Positions 11,607 to 23,613 of a DNA stretch of 64,000 bases are shown here, in pieces. The position numbers and the translations under genes are program-made. Each line of letters begins with the position of its first letter. Position 1 is the first letter of the stretch. Source of the stretch: Stenopsyche tienmushanensis (Eukaryota > Arthropoda > Insecta > Trichoptera > Stenopsychidae); the NCBI GenBank assembly GCA_008973525.1, contig WACJ01000111.1:682001-746000 (forward strand). Direction: 5' to 3'. The notes beneath the pieces are model-generated. The model made no database searches, was not told where the DNA came from, and was given only the letters and a program-made list of their open reading frames with translations.

Positions 11607-11925
11607 GCGATCTTTATTGAATATAAAAATATTTTTTAAAGTTTGACAAAGCATAGTAGTGGGAGTGGGGGGAGCCATGTATGTCGATGGACGAGCGATG
11701 ACATTCTTCACCATGGAAGTCCTAAGTCCTGGACAGTTGATTTGCAGCAAAAAAATTAAACATATTTCTTTGCATAATATCGTGTATAGTATAGTCTATA
11801 CTATAGAAAAAATAGTTTCGAGAAAAACGCGTTTAAAGTCTCTCACATTGTGAATTTCATTTATGTCGACTTCAAATTTACTGAACATATTCTTAAACAT
11901 TGGTTTTTTCCGATACACGAAGATA
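11607..11925 (+). repeat. Dispersed repeat, copy 1 (pair with 45.6-46.0 kb)
   Basis: Shares GGAAGTCCTAAGTCCTG, GGCGATCTTTATTGAA, AATTTACTGAA and CCGATACACGAAGAT, in the same order, with the minus strand of 45576-46022. The short frame encoding FFTMEVLSPGQLICSKKIK has a partner, FFIMEVLSPEQVICSKKIK, in the other copy. The shared peptide may be coding residue of a transposon or simply shared DNA. I do not recognise the family, and no terminal repeats were found. Confidence 0.7.
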
Positions 11926-12992
11926 CATTTAACTGTTTGTGGCTGCATTACAACGAAGATATAATTGCTTTTTGTATTCCAATAAATATTTTTTTAAATG
12001 CTACGTCTTTCGCGCCAATTTTTCAAAAAATAGTCAGGAGGACTATATTAAAATGAAACATTTTTGTTATGCGTAGTGATAGTAAGAATGGAGATGGATG
12101 AATAGTTAAATGTCAGATATGTGTATCGGTATGTGGGGGCTGGTGTGCAATTATGCCCAAAGCTATTAAGCTCGAACGCACATGCACAAGTGTCCACGGA
12201 TGGCCATGGTCCATCAATCATTTGGCTATCGATGCAGTTGCAATTTACTGCAATCGCCCTCGACCGCTTAACGATACACTTGCTATGCATATGTAGCATG
12301 CGGAGCCAACTTGTAAATAAGCCCGGGAAGCCTGAATAAGTTGTACCGAAGAATAATTAGTTCTAACTTATGTCTTTGCCTCCTTGTGCTCGACTTTCTC
12401 ACCGTTAAGGGGCTCTTGTTTTTCGCATTGTTATCCTTGGCTTAAGGACTGATTTAATTTACTGCAGTAGTTGCGGTCACGTATCAGACGGAATTGGTGT
12501 GCAGAAACAGACAGCAAGAATGAGTCAGTGTCTGACAGTGTCTACCTAAGACTAATTAGTGCCCGAGGCGAGTTTGCTTATGGCCAAACATGATTATGGA
12601 GGAAATAAAATTCACTACCATTTAATTTGGCGCCATTATTAATATGTCGCCCGAGGCTTGCTTCTCGTACTGTGACTAGGTCAATAATTTATTTTAAAGG
12701 TTAAGAACGTATCGATGACTATCAATCAAGTACTTTTTTGATACTTTTTTGCTCCGAAACACAAAGCAAAGCTTCTGGTTTTATTTGACTATGATGGCGA
12801 TCACTTAAGTTTTTTTGCCAAATTGAAATATATAGAACAAGATTGATATTTTTCGTGGTGGGAATTTTTTATTTATTTTTTTTAAATATTTAATTGATTT
12901 GTCTATGTCAAGAAACATTTTTTTAATATTTCGAGTATTATTATATATCAATAATAGAATGGATATCACATACATATATTCGCAAGCTTCTA
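11926..12992. other. Mixed DNA, no gene recognised
   Basis: About 12110-12660 is clearly less AT-rich than its surroundings and has overlapping open frames on both strands (12048-12299 and 12121-12339). This is what higher GC gives by chance. It could be non-coding regulatory DNA, but nothing specific is visible. Confidence 0.4.
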
Positions 12993-13416
12993 TTAGGTCT
13001 TCCCGAAAGAAATCCATTATTTTTGCACGCTCTTGTTTGAGTTCAGATACGGTAAAATAAATATCTCTTTAAACATTTTATCTGTGTATAAGTGTATGGT
13101 GTTTTTTCTTGACCAGAACATGAACGCAACAGAGCCAACAAACACAATCAATTAAATTTGTAGGCCAGTCCTAAGGATAAGCAGATGCTAATTTTGGTTT
13201 AGATGCTTTAAATTGGGCGACAGAAAATTACAGGATGCTCCTAAATCAGAACGACCCTTCAATTTTGATGAAGATATGCCGCGATGTTTAATCGAATCAG
13301 ATCCTCGTCAATGGAAAAATTATGACAGAAACTCTCATCCCATCTTTCTTATCTCGAAAAATACAGATTTAAAGAGTGCTCTTGCGAAATTTATTCCACT
13401 TTATATATGGTTTTGA
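12993..13416 (+). pseudogene. Mariner-B remnant, 5' end and DNA-binding region
   Basis: The 5' inverted repeat TTAGGTCTTCCCGAAAGAAA follows a TA and matches the mariner-B end at 4270. The frame from 13213 reads GDRKLQDAPKSERPFNFDED, then CLIESDPRQ, matching the mariner linker usually written GDFSVEDxPRSGRPxxFDED...LIExDPRQ between the two helix-turn-helix units. The sequence then deviates and neither a catalytic region nor a 3' terminus is present. Confidence 0.75.
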
Positions 13417-15303
13417 ATTATTTTGAGAACGCTCATGAAAAATATAAAAGCATTCAAGTATTTATTGAATAGATAATTCGTGGAAATCATTAATATTGAT
13501 AAAATAATGGCAAGTAAATTAAAGGCAAATTAGCTTAAATTAAATATACAAGATCAAGATTCGTCAATCAAACATTCTATGCAATGTCTGTAGGGAATTG
13601 TCTGTAAAAAATATTGAAATATCGCTCTTTTCTCAAAAATGCTTAGTATCAATTTGTTTATGCCATTTTAACAATCAATTGGCTATTAAATAGAATTGAA
13701 TAAATAGTTCGATTTCATTATGGATGTAATTTGTTGCATTTGACAACTGTAAGTTTTAAGGAAAAAGCTCATTGGGAATTGTTTGTATTTATTTGAATAA
13801 ACATTAGCTAGAAGGATTAATCCGTTCCATTGAATAGTTTAAGTCATCGGCGCCATTCGATATGTTATAGTTTTTTCTCGGGATCGGATAATGAACCCGC
13901 AATCATCTGGGATCGATTCTGAATACCCAAATTACATGTTTTGGTTTGGTTTTCAACTTCCCGGGTGATGAACCTCTTAATTTATTCTGCAGTCTTGACA
14001 TGTTCAACAATATTGTGTTCCATTGCGTGACAACTGCAATAAGCCGCGGCTAACAAGCAAGTGCAACTCTTCCACAAGTGCAAATTACAATTTAAAACTT
14101 CATCCATTAACCGAGTTGTGGTCCCTTCGAGCGACAGCCGATTGCGAAGGACTCCAGAGCCAACCAGAGCTGGATTTGCGAAGGCGTTTTGTCCAGACAC
14201 CTGCAAAGATAATTCAATTGAGCAAATACTCGTTGGGCAATGCTTTATGACATTGTCCCGATTACGTCGGCTGCTGTCTAATCTTGGACCAAGTTCTTCG
14301 TGGTAGGGGCACGACGTTTGACAACTCGCCCACAACCACTTCACAGCGTACTGAAAATTATAACGTGACAACAGACTTCAAATATATTGCCTACATTGTC
14401 CAAGAGAACCTTTAATTTTCTTGCTTCCCTTGACATGGTGTATTTCAATTTTTCTCGATCCATTTAATTTAGAGCACTCCGGTACCGTACCGGTCTTATT
14501 GAAACAAAAGACAGAGTTTGACACCATATTATTAAATGGACAATAAATCAATCATTTCTTCCGAGAATTGCACTTCGCAGAAAGACAATAACAAGCACAC
14601 AAAGTAATCATAAACAAAGAGTAATCGCACATAAACGCTGATAAAATAATGCTTATTAAACAAATCTATATTAAAAATGCTAACTAACAACCATTCACAT
14701 CCTATATTTCAATATTCTCAGAAATGAATTTCAAAGGAATCTAGCTTTATTTCCTGTTGATGAAACGCACAAATATTTGCGGACGGTCATATGGAAATAA
14801 CCTTCATTGAAAACAAGGGATTTTCAGAGAAAATGCGGGAAACTAATATTTAAAAGATCAAGAAATTTTGGATAAAGAAAGTAAATGTACTTATTTTTTG
14901 AGGTGGCTTTTAAAAATCTCTTTTATGGGATCATTACCAACCATTTTTATATGACTGAAATTTATGATTTACAGGGCATAAGGTACATATTATTAACATG
15001 GAAAACAATGATAAAATTCTCCAGGCCTTTTGATACGTTTGACTTGTCCAGTCTATGAAAATGACACAATAATACCACATTTAAAATATATGATGACTTC
15101 AATTGTAAACTGTCTCGAAATAGAATGCTCATTTACTCGGATAACGCAGTTGTTTAAATACTCAAAATATATTTTTGAACAATTTTCATACGTAATATTT
15201 AATAATGAAATGCATTACATTCTGAGACACCTTACAGTATACATTATATACAGCTTATATCATATAATTTCTTTCATGTTACCTTCTTCAGTCATGTTTT
15301 CCA
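13417..15303. other. AT-rich DNA with a GC-richer patch, no gene recognised
   Basis: At 13980-14375 three frames on two strands are open at once (a 129-codon minus-strand frame and two plus-strand frames). None has a domain, signal or repeat signature, so none is called. The rest, including a 97-codon frame at 15030, looks like chance. Confidence 0.4.
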
Positions 15304-15484
15304 TGTTTATGCGAAGAAATTAACGAATATTGTGTGCTATCAATAGTGTTTATATACAAGCTTCATACATGCTGCGACGGTCCTGACAGATAAGTGGATT
15401 TGTACGCATCATAAATGGCGGACATACAAATATAGCATCTAAATTTATGATGATTTAAAATTAGCTTACTACTTAAGGGATTAA
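15304..15484 (+). mobile_element. TTAA-MITE, 3' fragment
   Basis: Contains TACAAGCTTCATACATGC, CGACGGTCCTGACAGATAAG and the GGCGGACATACAAATATAGC block, then ends TTACTACTTAAGGGATTAA, a mutated version of the common 3' terminus. The 5' half is missing. Confidence 0.85.
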
Positions 15485-16099
15485 AAGTTGAAAAGTATGC
15501 CCTGCAACATTCTTTAAAACTCCTATTATTAGAAAGATCCAATTATTCATCAATTAGTCCACGAATATAGAATTCGGATAAATCGACATTAAGCACAAAT
15601 TGGCGTTAAAATAATTCGTGTTGTATAAAATTTACGACATAAATGAATAGATTGGATTGGAACTCATTAGCTTAGGTGGTCAATGGCGACATGGGCACAT
15701 ACAGATGTAATATATGGGGATTCCAATACATTAACCGTTCGCTGTCCAGTTGTCAAAGTCCTGAAATGTATTGCCACTATGATTTATGGGCAAGCCGTGT
15801 TTACATTTGTCCGAGCTGACGTCAGATTATGTTGACGTACCGCGACGTCATCGCATCGTGACGCGATCGACGGATGCAGACGAATTAATCCTGGGGATAA
15901 ATTAGGCAGAGGATGTATCTATATTTTCCCCAAGGATTAAATGCATAAAAATTGCCCAGTGCATCAGTGGCACCGTTAGGAGCTCATCGAATGTAATCGA
16001 CTATGTGAACATCATCTTAACGCATGAATTTTTCAGCTCAGGTTAATATTACTTTAAAGTACATTTAAATCATATGGAGTTTAGTACTGCGATAATTAT
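15485..16099. other. No gene recognised
   Basis: The stretch 15660-16010 is moderately GC-rich with scattered GACGTCA-like motifs (ACGTCAGATTATGTTGACGT). I see no coding frame. Confidence 0.35.
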
Positions 16100-16480
16100 A
16101 CTTGCACCTGAGTAAACAAACTTAATTAAATCCGCGACTCAATGTATGTTAAAGCCTGCTGTTCTCGACAACCAGTCTGCTTTTTCTCAGAAATTCATTT
16201 CATTCAGCAATTTTTCCTAAAACATAGATCCAAGAATTCGTTCTGCTCTTTATCGAGAATGCAGACTACATTCGGGGAAGCAGATAATGGGTTTCGTACT
16301 AGTTTCTTCGTTTGTAAACTTAGGGAAGTGCCGCTGAAATTCCTTTTCAATGGATTCAAGACGTTCAACAATTTCTTTCAGATTCTAGCATACTGGAAGA
16401 ATTTCAATCATGGAAATGTTCACAAGATTTATTGTCCATCGCCAGTTTGCAGCCTGGATACAAACACCTAAAGGCTAAAT
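16100..16480 (-). pseudogene. hAT-like transposase relic of the ZBED5/GTF2IRD2 type
   Basis: The minus strand gives IVERLESIEKEFQRHFPKF in one frame and NPLSASPNVVC, LDKEQNEFLDLCFRKNC in another. In domesticated hAT-like proteins (ZBED5, GTF2IRD2 and EPM2AIP1 relatives) a segment LxxLxxEFxxRFPDF is followed by NPFxxxxxxVxxLxxExQxxLIDLxxDxxL, so the spacing and order agree. Frameshifts and stops break the reading, and an upstream segment with NKSCEHFH may correspond to the preceding GNLxHFP motif. The match is from memory of the family pattern, not from a search. Confidence 0.45.
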
Positions 16481-16689
16481 AAGCAATTCTTTTTCCAGCC
16501 CTCATCATTAACTCATTCCATACAAGGCATTTTAGCGAACACCGAATACTGAGAGCGAACTGGCAGGGCTACCACAAATCATATAGAAAATAACAGAAAA
16601 TAAATCTGTCATATCTTCACAAATAGCTAAATAATCCAATATCAATTCAGTCATATACCTGTAGCGCGAATAAATATAACGATCGATGT

Positions 16690-17955
16690 CTTTTTTATAA
16701 TTTTATTCACACCTAGGTTGATACAAGTATATGGTCAACCCATTATGGGAGAGGATGGATGCTAAAAATGCGCATTTGGCTCCGACGTTATGGCAGAAGG
16801 CCTTGGACGCCGAGAAGGCACCGGGGCTGACCATCAAGTCCCCGTGGCCAAGAGGTCCAGAAAAAGGACCTCTGATACGGCACAGGAGCGCCTCTCTCTC
16901 GGCCGACATGCCTAAATACGACCACAGAACGTGATCCGCATCCATGAAAGAATCCCCGCACACACAGTCCGAATTATCTTTTAGTTTCATTTTATAGAGG
17001 ACTATAATAGAACTGGGAAGTCCAGTGATCGGGGTCGACCAAAGAAATTTTGCATGTAGCCGCCGTGAGGCGATTCAGACCAACTGCGTTCCCAATCGAC
17101 AATTGCCGCGTTTCTAGCCCACCTTTTGGTGGCAATAAGCTTCGTCAGAACCCGCTGTCTCCAGTGGGCAGGCCATGTAGTACGGATGCCGTCGAATAGA
17201 GTCCCCTCGAACCATTTTGAATTCGGGACCGAATGGCAGTAGACCCGTCAGAAGACCTCGGCTACGCTGGGCTACAATTGGAGTGAGTAGGCCCAGGACA
17301 GACGAAAATGGTTGCAAGCGTTGTCGGTGGTCGGAGCTCTCTTATATGGCTGTAGGAGCCACCCTAAGTAAGTAAGGTCTAGTGGCATGATCCCTGCAAG
17401 GACAGGGAGACTGTCGGTAGCAGTTGTTCTGTACGCTCCAGTAATTCTTAGCAGTGGCTGCCGTTGTGCAACATTTAGGCTTCATCTCGCCGTCTTGTTT
17501 CGTCCACGATGTCCAAGCCTGTCCGCCCATGCTCCTGCTCTGTATGTAGCAATGTTCTCGTAGACGGCTTCATAGGCAATCCTGAGGTGTCTCCCCCCAA
17601 GACTCCAATCAGCGCCCGTCCGTCTGGACATTTTGCCAAAAGCCTTGGCCACTTTGCCGGTTGCGATTTTAATGTTTTCTCTGAATCTGCATCCCTCAGA
17701 GATGGTTACGCCTAGGTAGACGACATTTTTAATCGAAAACTATACGGTTTTCACCCAGCCAAATGCGTGGATAACGCATGAGTATGCCTCACTCTAAGTT
17801 CAATGTATTCTTAAGGCTGTATTTGTTCTTTCCTCTAGTTCTGATCTTGAATCCCCGCATGTTGTGAGAGTAAGGTCATCGGCATATGCTGTTAGTAAGC
17901 AATCCTGCGGGAGTACCAGATCAAGAGCATCGTCAAGCAGGATGTTCCAGAGCAG
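16690..17955 (-). pseudogene. R1-clade non-LTR retrotransposon, 5'-truncated and decayed
   Basis: Read on the minus strand this is the C-terminal half of an R1-type ORF2. Near 17875-17960 it shows LWNILLDD and then TAYADDLTL, the YADD polymerase active site. Then come GKVAKAFGKMSRRTGADWSL, LLRITGAYRTTATDSLPVLA (R1-type thumb region) and finally the Cys-His block CVCGDSFMDADHVLWSYLGM close to the end. The blocks lie in different frames, so several frameshifts have occurred. A short T run at 16691 may be the remains of the poly(A) tail. The fingers region and endonuclease are absent. Confidence 0.8.
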
Positions 17956-19686
17956 ATACTCGATGTAGGATGAAATGAAACTTGTATTGAATTTCTGAAA
18001 AAAGCTCCAAGGGAAAACTGTGTATTTTTCAAGGAATTAAATGCCCTCATCAGCCAAAGCTTATTCAATAGCAGAATCTTACACTACGGTGGTTCGATCC
18101 ATCATTGTCTCCTTCTTCGTTGAATAAATCGTTGTACGATCGTGTTGCAAACTGATTATCAGAATCATGATGTGCTTTTGGTTCTATTTATTTCTAAGGA
18201 ATCAATTCTAAGGAAATAACAGAATTATCGATAATCAAAGATTACATTGATGTCTTTATTAAAAAAATTCATGCTAAATAGCTTTTACATGAGATTGATG
18301 ATTTAAATATTATTTGAAATCATCAACTAGTTTCTATTTGATATTTTTGCATTGTTAATCTTCCAGTTGTGTACTTAAATTGGAAATAGCCATTGCGATT
18401 TCAGATCGAAATTGGATTTGTTGTTCCAGGATTTTAATCATGGCACAATATCGCAGCCAAAGCACTAATGAGAATTTAGCGACAAAATCGCCGCAAGTGA
18501 CGAATGCTAAACTATTACGAAATTAGTAAAATTAGATTTCCCACTGTCTAGCAGAGCCAATTCTAAATATGATGAAATATAGTCATGTTGGTAATGCAAT
18601 GGTAGCTGATAGTGAATTAATCTCTATTTACGTTATTAATTTATGCAAATCCACCATTAAAATGTAAAGTATGATATCGTATAGAATATAAACGCCGTCC
18701 AACAATTTATTAACATATCTATGCTTTTACATCAAATGGCAACTCCTTATTTTATCCGCAGATTCTAAAAGAAGTTTTGAAATAATCTGATTTAACAAAG
18801 CAGCTCGAAGATAAATTTAATCTCGAACACGGTGCAATAAATTATCTTAACGTATTGTTGCTCCGGCCTGTCTTTCGAACCGATTCGAGCTAATGTCCTT
18901 CCACATTGCCATTAAACGCAAATCAGGCCCTAAACCTTATGAGTTTATTGAATCTGGAAATTATTACCAATCTTCGTGATTGCGACCAAACAATGCATAC
19001 AAAGTTGCATTTCTCGTGTAATTAGTGCGCTCGGATCAGAAAGTCTACGTCTGCAGATGCATGTCCTTATAAATGATGATGCAACTATTCAAGGTCCAAC
19101 ATGTGTATGCTCGAGGAATCACACACTCGAGGATTGTAAAATAATATTTATTAATGTCTTGAATGCAATCGATGCGATGATCTTTTAAAGGATGTCCGTT
19201 AGATTAATTTATTGTGCCGTTTAATTATTCCTTATGTTGTATAATACAATACCATTTAAACCTGTATTTGCTACCTGCAATGCATTGCATTATAACATTA
19301 AATGCAGATTTACAAATTCAAACACTTATTGATATTTTTAACATTCAGATGTTGGCGGTGAATACGCTTCCCAGCGTAAAGTAATGTATGGAATTCGTAT
19401 GAAATCATGAAATGGGTTCCAAAGAGTAATCATTAAAATTTAGCTCCAACTGATCGGTAACGCTTAAAAAAAGCTTTCTATAGTAGAGCTTCTGGCTTCT
19501 ATAGTAAAATATTTAACAATTTCATCCAGTCCCTCTGTGCCCTCGTCCTTTAAATTTTGAGTTATTCCATGTACTATTTCTACTAAATGAGCAATTCTTG
19601 AATATTTTATAGATTTTTTTTACAGATATAATAAGATCTACAATTGCATCCAATCATCATTTTAAATGAAATCAATAGTTCTAAAC
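17956..19686. other. AT-rich DNA, no gene recognised
   Basis: Short frames (for example 18976-19188) show no domains and I see no copies of the repeat families found elsewhere. Confidence 0.4.
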
Positions 19687-20055
19687 TTAAGCTGTATAGT
19701 AGGATGATCGCCTATTTGCGAGCGAATTCCAGTGATTCAGAAAGAGCACTCTTACACGTTGAGCTCGGACACAGACAGAGACGAAGAGTGTCTTGCATGT
19801 TAAGTTTGGAGAGAAACAGAGACGGAGAGATTATCTTGCGTACATCGTACGATTGTATAGATCGTTAACCCAAATTAACTAACTAATAATCATGTTTGAA
19901 TGATATAATGAATCGATTTCAAGTAAATATTGCGTGCTATTGACAGTGTTTATTTATTTATATACAAGCTTCATACACGCTGCGACGGTCCTGACAGATA
20001 AGTGGATTTGTGTGACGATAAATGGCGTACAAGCAAATAAAACATCTAAGATTTT
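19687..20055 (+). mobile_element. TTAA-MITE, type B, 3' end lost
   Basis: The left end TTAAGCTGTATAGTAGGATG is the type B terminus, followed by ATCGCCTATTTGCGAGCGAA, the core and two internal repeat units. Similarity ends after the AAAACATCTAAGATTTTG block without the GGGTTAA terminus. Confidence 0.85.
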
Positions 20056-22185
20056 GCTAAAAATCGGTCTCTAAACTATGAAAAATCAGGATTGCCACTG
20101 AAGTAACTTTCTTGGAGGAATGGTTTTCCTTTATCAATATTATATTATTTTACCTCATGCAACCCATCACGAGGAGCGTCTTGCGCCTATCTCATCTTAG
20201 CATTAAGGGCCATGACGAGAAGGACGGGAGCGTCCACTCCTTAGTATTAACGGGGCTCTGCAGCCTCGACACGGACTCGCAGCATACGACGGAATACTTA
20301 AGATCTGCATAAAACGGTACAAAAATCGATCCGCTTTAACGATCAAAAATCAACATTTACAACAGATATTATCATTTCAATGTATTAATTTAATTTTAAA
20401 TTATTATGATTATGCAAAAACAACCGCGAAATAATCCCACTTTATAATACTTTATTTGAAATGCACTGATAACAAAATCCATAGGATATTTCTCTAAGTA
20501 TACATTATTATATAGGCAAATTTAAATTAATCCCGATATGTTTTAGCAAAATCTGGAAGAATCATCTCACAACTAAATTTGACTTGGATTTTGGACTTTG
20601 GACTGACTGAGAACTCTATAGATTGGGTCGAGTTTATTTTTTATTAATTTAACAATTAAATGGCTCATCGTTCGTTATTTTCCTGTGAGGTCGAACACAA
20701 GCTTATCTTTGCGATGGAAAAAAATATAAACATATTTAATGTTGTAAATAAAAGGGCCCCTTCCTCAGAAAAGCCAATGTCCTGAATCATGTCTACAGTT
20801 CGTTGATACATTTTAGTACTATTTGTTTATTCTGCGGTTTTTGTACGATAGCATATCTTCTTCACAATCGCCAATGCATACACTTTTTGCGTTTACTTCA
20901 ATCGTGACCTTTATTTTAGTTGAAACGTAATTTAAATAGATTTCAACAGAAAATATTTGCCAACATTATGATTATGGCATGCAATTTAATACGCACATTA
21001 CTCGCACTGTCCGTTATAAACAAGCTCTTCAAAAACAATAAACATAGCCCACAAACGGACAATAATATTGTTGCATCTCCGCCACGAAGATTTCACAGCA
21101 CCATTCAAAGCTGATGCAATTTCTCCCAGACGATCAAATATACATGTGTGTGCTTAAAATGCATGATAATCGATGAATGCATTTTTGTGCAACGGATAGA
21201 AATGAATCCTGCTTTGTATTAAACATCCTGTATTTCTCGCTGTGGATGTAAAATGTGCAATGTGTATGTTGAAATTACTTCTAGTAATTAGTTGCAGCTT
21301 AAAACATACACCACGAGATTGCTTTAGGATTGTGAACATTATTAGGCTCTAATGGGGGGTATTAATTCTCTAGACGTTTTTCAACCATTTAAATTCTAGG
21401 CGATCGTTAGAATATTTTACATTTTTAAATACGACTTACTTTAAAATTAATAAAAATGTATGCAATTGATTTTGCTAATTTCATTGACATTTAAGCCGGA
21501 ATTATAATTATTAGAGGTGAGCCGTGAAACTACTTGAACCCAATTCAATCCAAAGTAGGGAACAGTAGGGATTAATTTGACTATCATGGTTTTAATTTAT
21601 TAATTGTATTAAAATACCAATTGATTTATTGTATTAATATTTGCCATTCATATTCATCACATGAAGCTCATGCTTGCATTAATACAAAAATATATCAAGA
21701 TCCTTTTTATATATTAATTTCTATTCTATTGGTCTATCTGCTGATCAAATGGTGTGACATTTGACCAAAAAAGACATTTTAATTTGCATACACAATGTCA
21801 TCATTGTAATCTAGCATAATTTATTTTGGCATGCTTAAATTTTACATTAATCAATTATCTGGAATGGCGGGCGATCCGAATAATCGATTCATTAGTTCAA
21901 CATTATTTTTTGCCATAAGTCATGTTAGTCCATAATAAATCTTTATGTTGATATTTAATAAAAAAAAAACCTGCTTTAAGTAAAAGATCTATGCTCATTG
22001 ACAGCCTGTCAACCTGTCAATATCGTACGCTTAATAAAACAAATAGATAAAAGTATCAACATAACACCTGTGTTTATATGGACGACTAAACGAAGACAAT
22101 GCTCATCGTATCAATAATTCATTGACTCAATAATGAAGCATTATGTAATTAATATACTAGTTGAACATAAAAATATAAGTGTTTA
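20056..22185. other. AT-rich DNA, no gene recognised
   Basis: A GC-richer patch at 20160-20330 holds a short plus-strand frame without recognisable domains. I could not match it to rRNA or any small RNA. The remainder is strongly AT-rich. Confidence 0.4.
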
Positions 22186-22516
22186 GCACGTTGAGTTTGG
22201 AGAGTAATAGAGACGGAGAGATTATCTTGCAAGTTCGAGATTATGAATGGGAGACAGAGACGGAGAGAGTATTTTGCGTACATCGTACGATTGTATAGGT
22301 TGTTAACCTAATTTTATCGACTGATAATGATGTGTGAATGATATAATGAACCGATTTCAAGTGTACGACGGTATTTATTTATTTATGTACAAACTTCATA
22401 CACGCTGCGACGGTCCTGACAGATAAGTGGATATGTATGGATGATAAATGGCGGAAATACAAATATAGCATCCGAGTTAATGATGATTTAAAATTAGCTT
22501 AACACTCAAAGGGTTC
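22186..22516 (+). mobile_element. TTAA-MITE, 5'-truncated
   Basis: Begins inside the internal repeat region (GTTGAGTTTGGAGAG), continues with two GAGACGGAGAG units and the common segment, and ends AACACTCAAAGGGTTCAA, where the terminal TTAA has become TTCA. Confidence 0.85.
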
Positions 22517-23154
22517 AATGATCGATTTTTACTGTTTAAGCATTCCGGACAATTTTGATTCAAAATCCCATCCATGATCACCAGATCTGAATTATGTATA
22601 TATGCATGTCTAATTGTAATATTTTCGCCATATTGGATTCAATCCAGTAGGGTTCATTAAACGAAATGAACTCTCGTATGTATAGTTATTGTCATTCGAA
22701 TATTGTCCGTTGTATAAAATAATAAGTAGCGTTGATCTAATAGACGGGTGCAGCGTGGCCAGTTAACCTTGGGAGCTGATGCTGATGCAGTCTCCTGCAC
22801 TTCTGCACTCCTGCAGCCGAGACAGTGGTATGCAATTCGATGCACTATTTAACAATGCTTAATATATCCCGAGGGTCCAATATAATTTACACGCAATATA
22901 ATGCACATTACCAATCCTTCGGAGACAATACACGGATCGTTGTAATTATGAGACCAATCATTAAGGCACGCAACGTCGGCAAGGTGTTAATATTTTGCGG
23001 AAAGTCATGGATTTTTGCAATACTCAGCCTCTTTCATGAATGGATCGCCGCATGTATGCAATTCTTTAATAATTGGTCAATTACTTTTTGTACTGATGAT
23101 ATAGCGTTGCCCAATATATTTGGTAGATATATCAAACTCTGGAAGTTATTATAA
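22517..23154. other. No gene supported
   Basis: A 109-codon plus-strand frame at 22825-23154 has no recognisable domain. Its hydrophobic, Ile/Phe-rich composition is what AT-rich DNA gives by chance. A GC-richer stretch at 22740-22990 could be non-coding functional sequence. Confidence 0.35.
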
Positions 23155-23506
23155 GGGATGCAGACAAATTAGGATGTACAAATTCCTTGAAAGATGAGGT
23201 AATTCATTCAGATTATACAGACGAAATCAATATTGTGGCAAAAACGAATATCTTGATTACATTTATGCCTTTCAATGAAGTTGCTGATAGTTTTGTAAAT
23301 TCTTAGGATTCATCCTTCAGGAGATAAATGTCATAAACAATCTAATAACTTTGTATTGCAAGAATATTATGGAACAGGACTATAAAATATCTGACGCTGA
23401 GTTAATGAAAATTAAGCAGGAAGTCATGGACATGCACACTTGTCCTAATCCAGCTTCTTCATTGAGCAGACCAAACAGTATGGATGATAACATCCAAAGT
23501 TCTTAA
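23155..23506 (+). pseudogene. Unidentified decayed coding relic
   Basis: Two protein-like stretches lie close together. The first ends at a TAG near 23307 and includes SLKDEVIHSDYTDEINIVAK and FMPFNEVADSFVNS. The second starts with an ATG at 23369 and is 45 codons long, with MKIKQEVMDMHTCPNPAS and LSRPNSMDDNIQSS. Both are acidic and polar, unlike the surrounding chance frames. A downstream AATAAA sits in the A-rich run before 23602. They could be the tail of a transposase (pogo-type C-termini are often acidic) or of a retrocopy. I cannot name the family. Confidence 0.3.
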
Positions 23507-23601
23507 AACCTTCTTATCATTTCGAAAACGTCTGGCGTCAGATGAAAAAGCCCTGTTTGTTTAATGTGACCAAATTTGTGACTAAAATTTAAAAAAAAAT
23601 A

Positions 23602-23613
23602 AAGAAGAGTACC
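23602..23613. repeat. Target-site duplication of the R1 fragment, left copy
   Basis: AAGAAGAGTACC here is repeated exactly at 24766-24777, immediately outside both ends of the minus-strand R1 fragment. Confidence 0.85.

Noticed and set aside
13982..14371. 129-codon minus-strand frame
   Set aside because: Two plus-strand frames are open over the same bases, and no domain, signal or repeat supports any of the three.
18090..18105. B-box-like GGTTCGATCC
   Set aside because: The T stem does not pair and there is no A box at a suitable distance.
20160..20330. GC-rich block considered as rRNA fragment
   Set aside because: It does not correspond to any conserved rRNA segment that I recognise.
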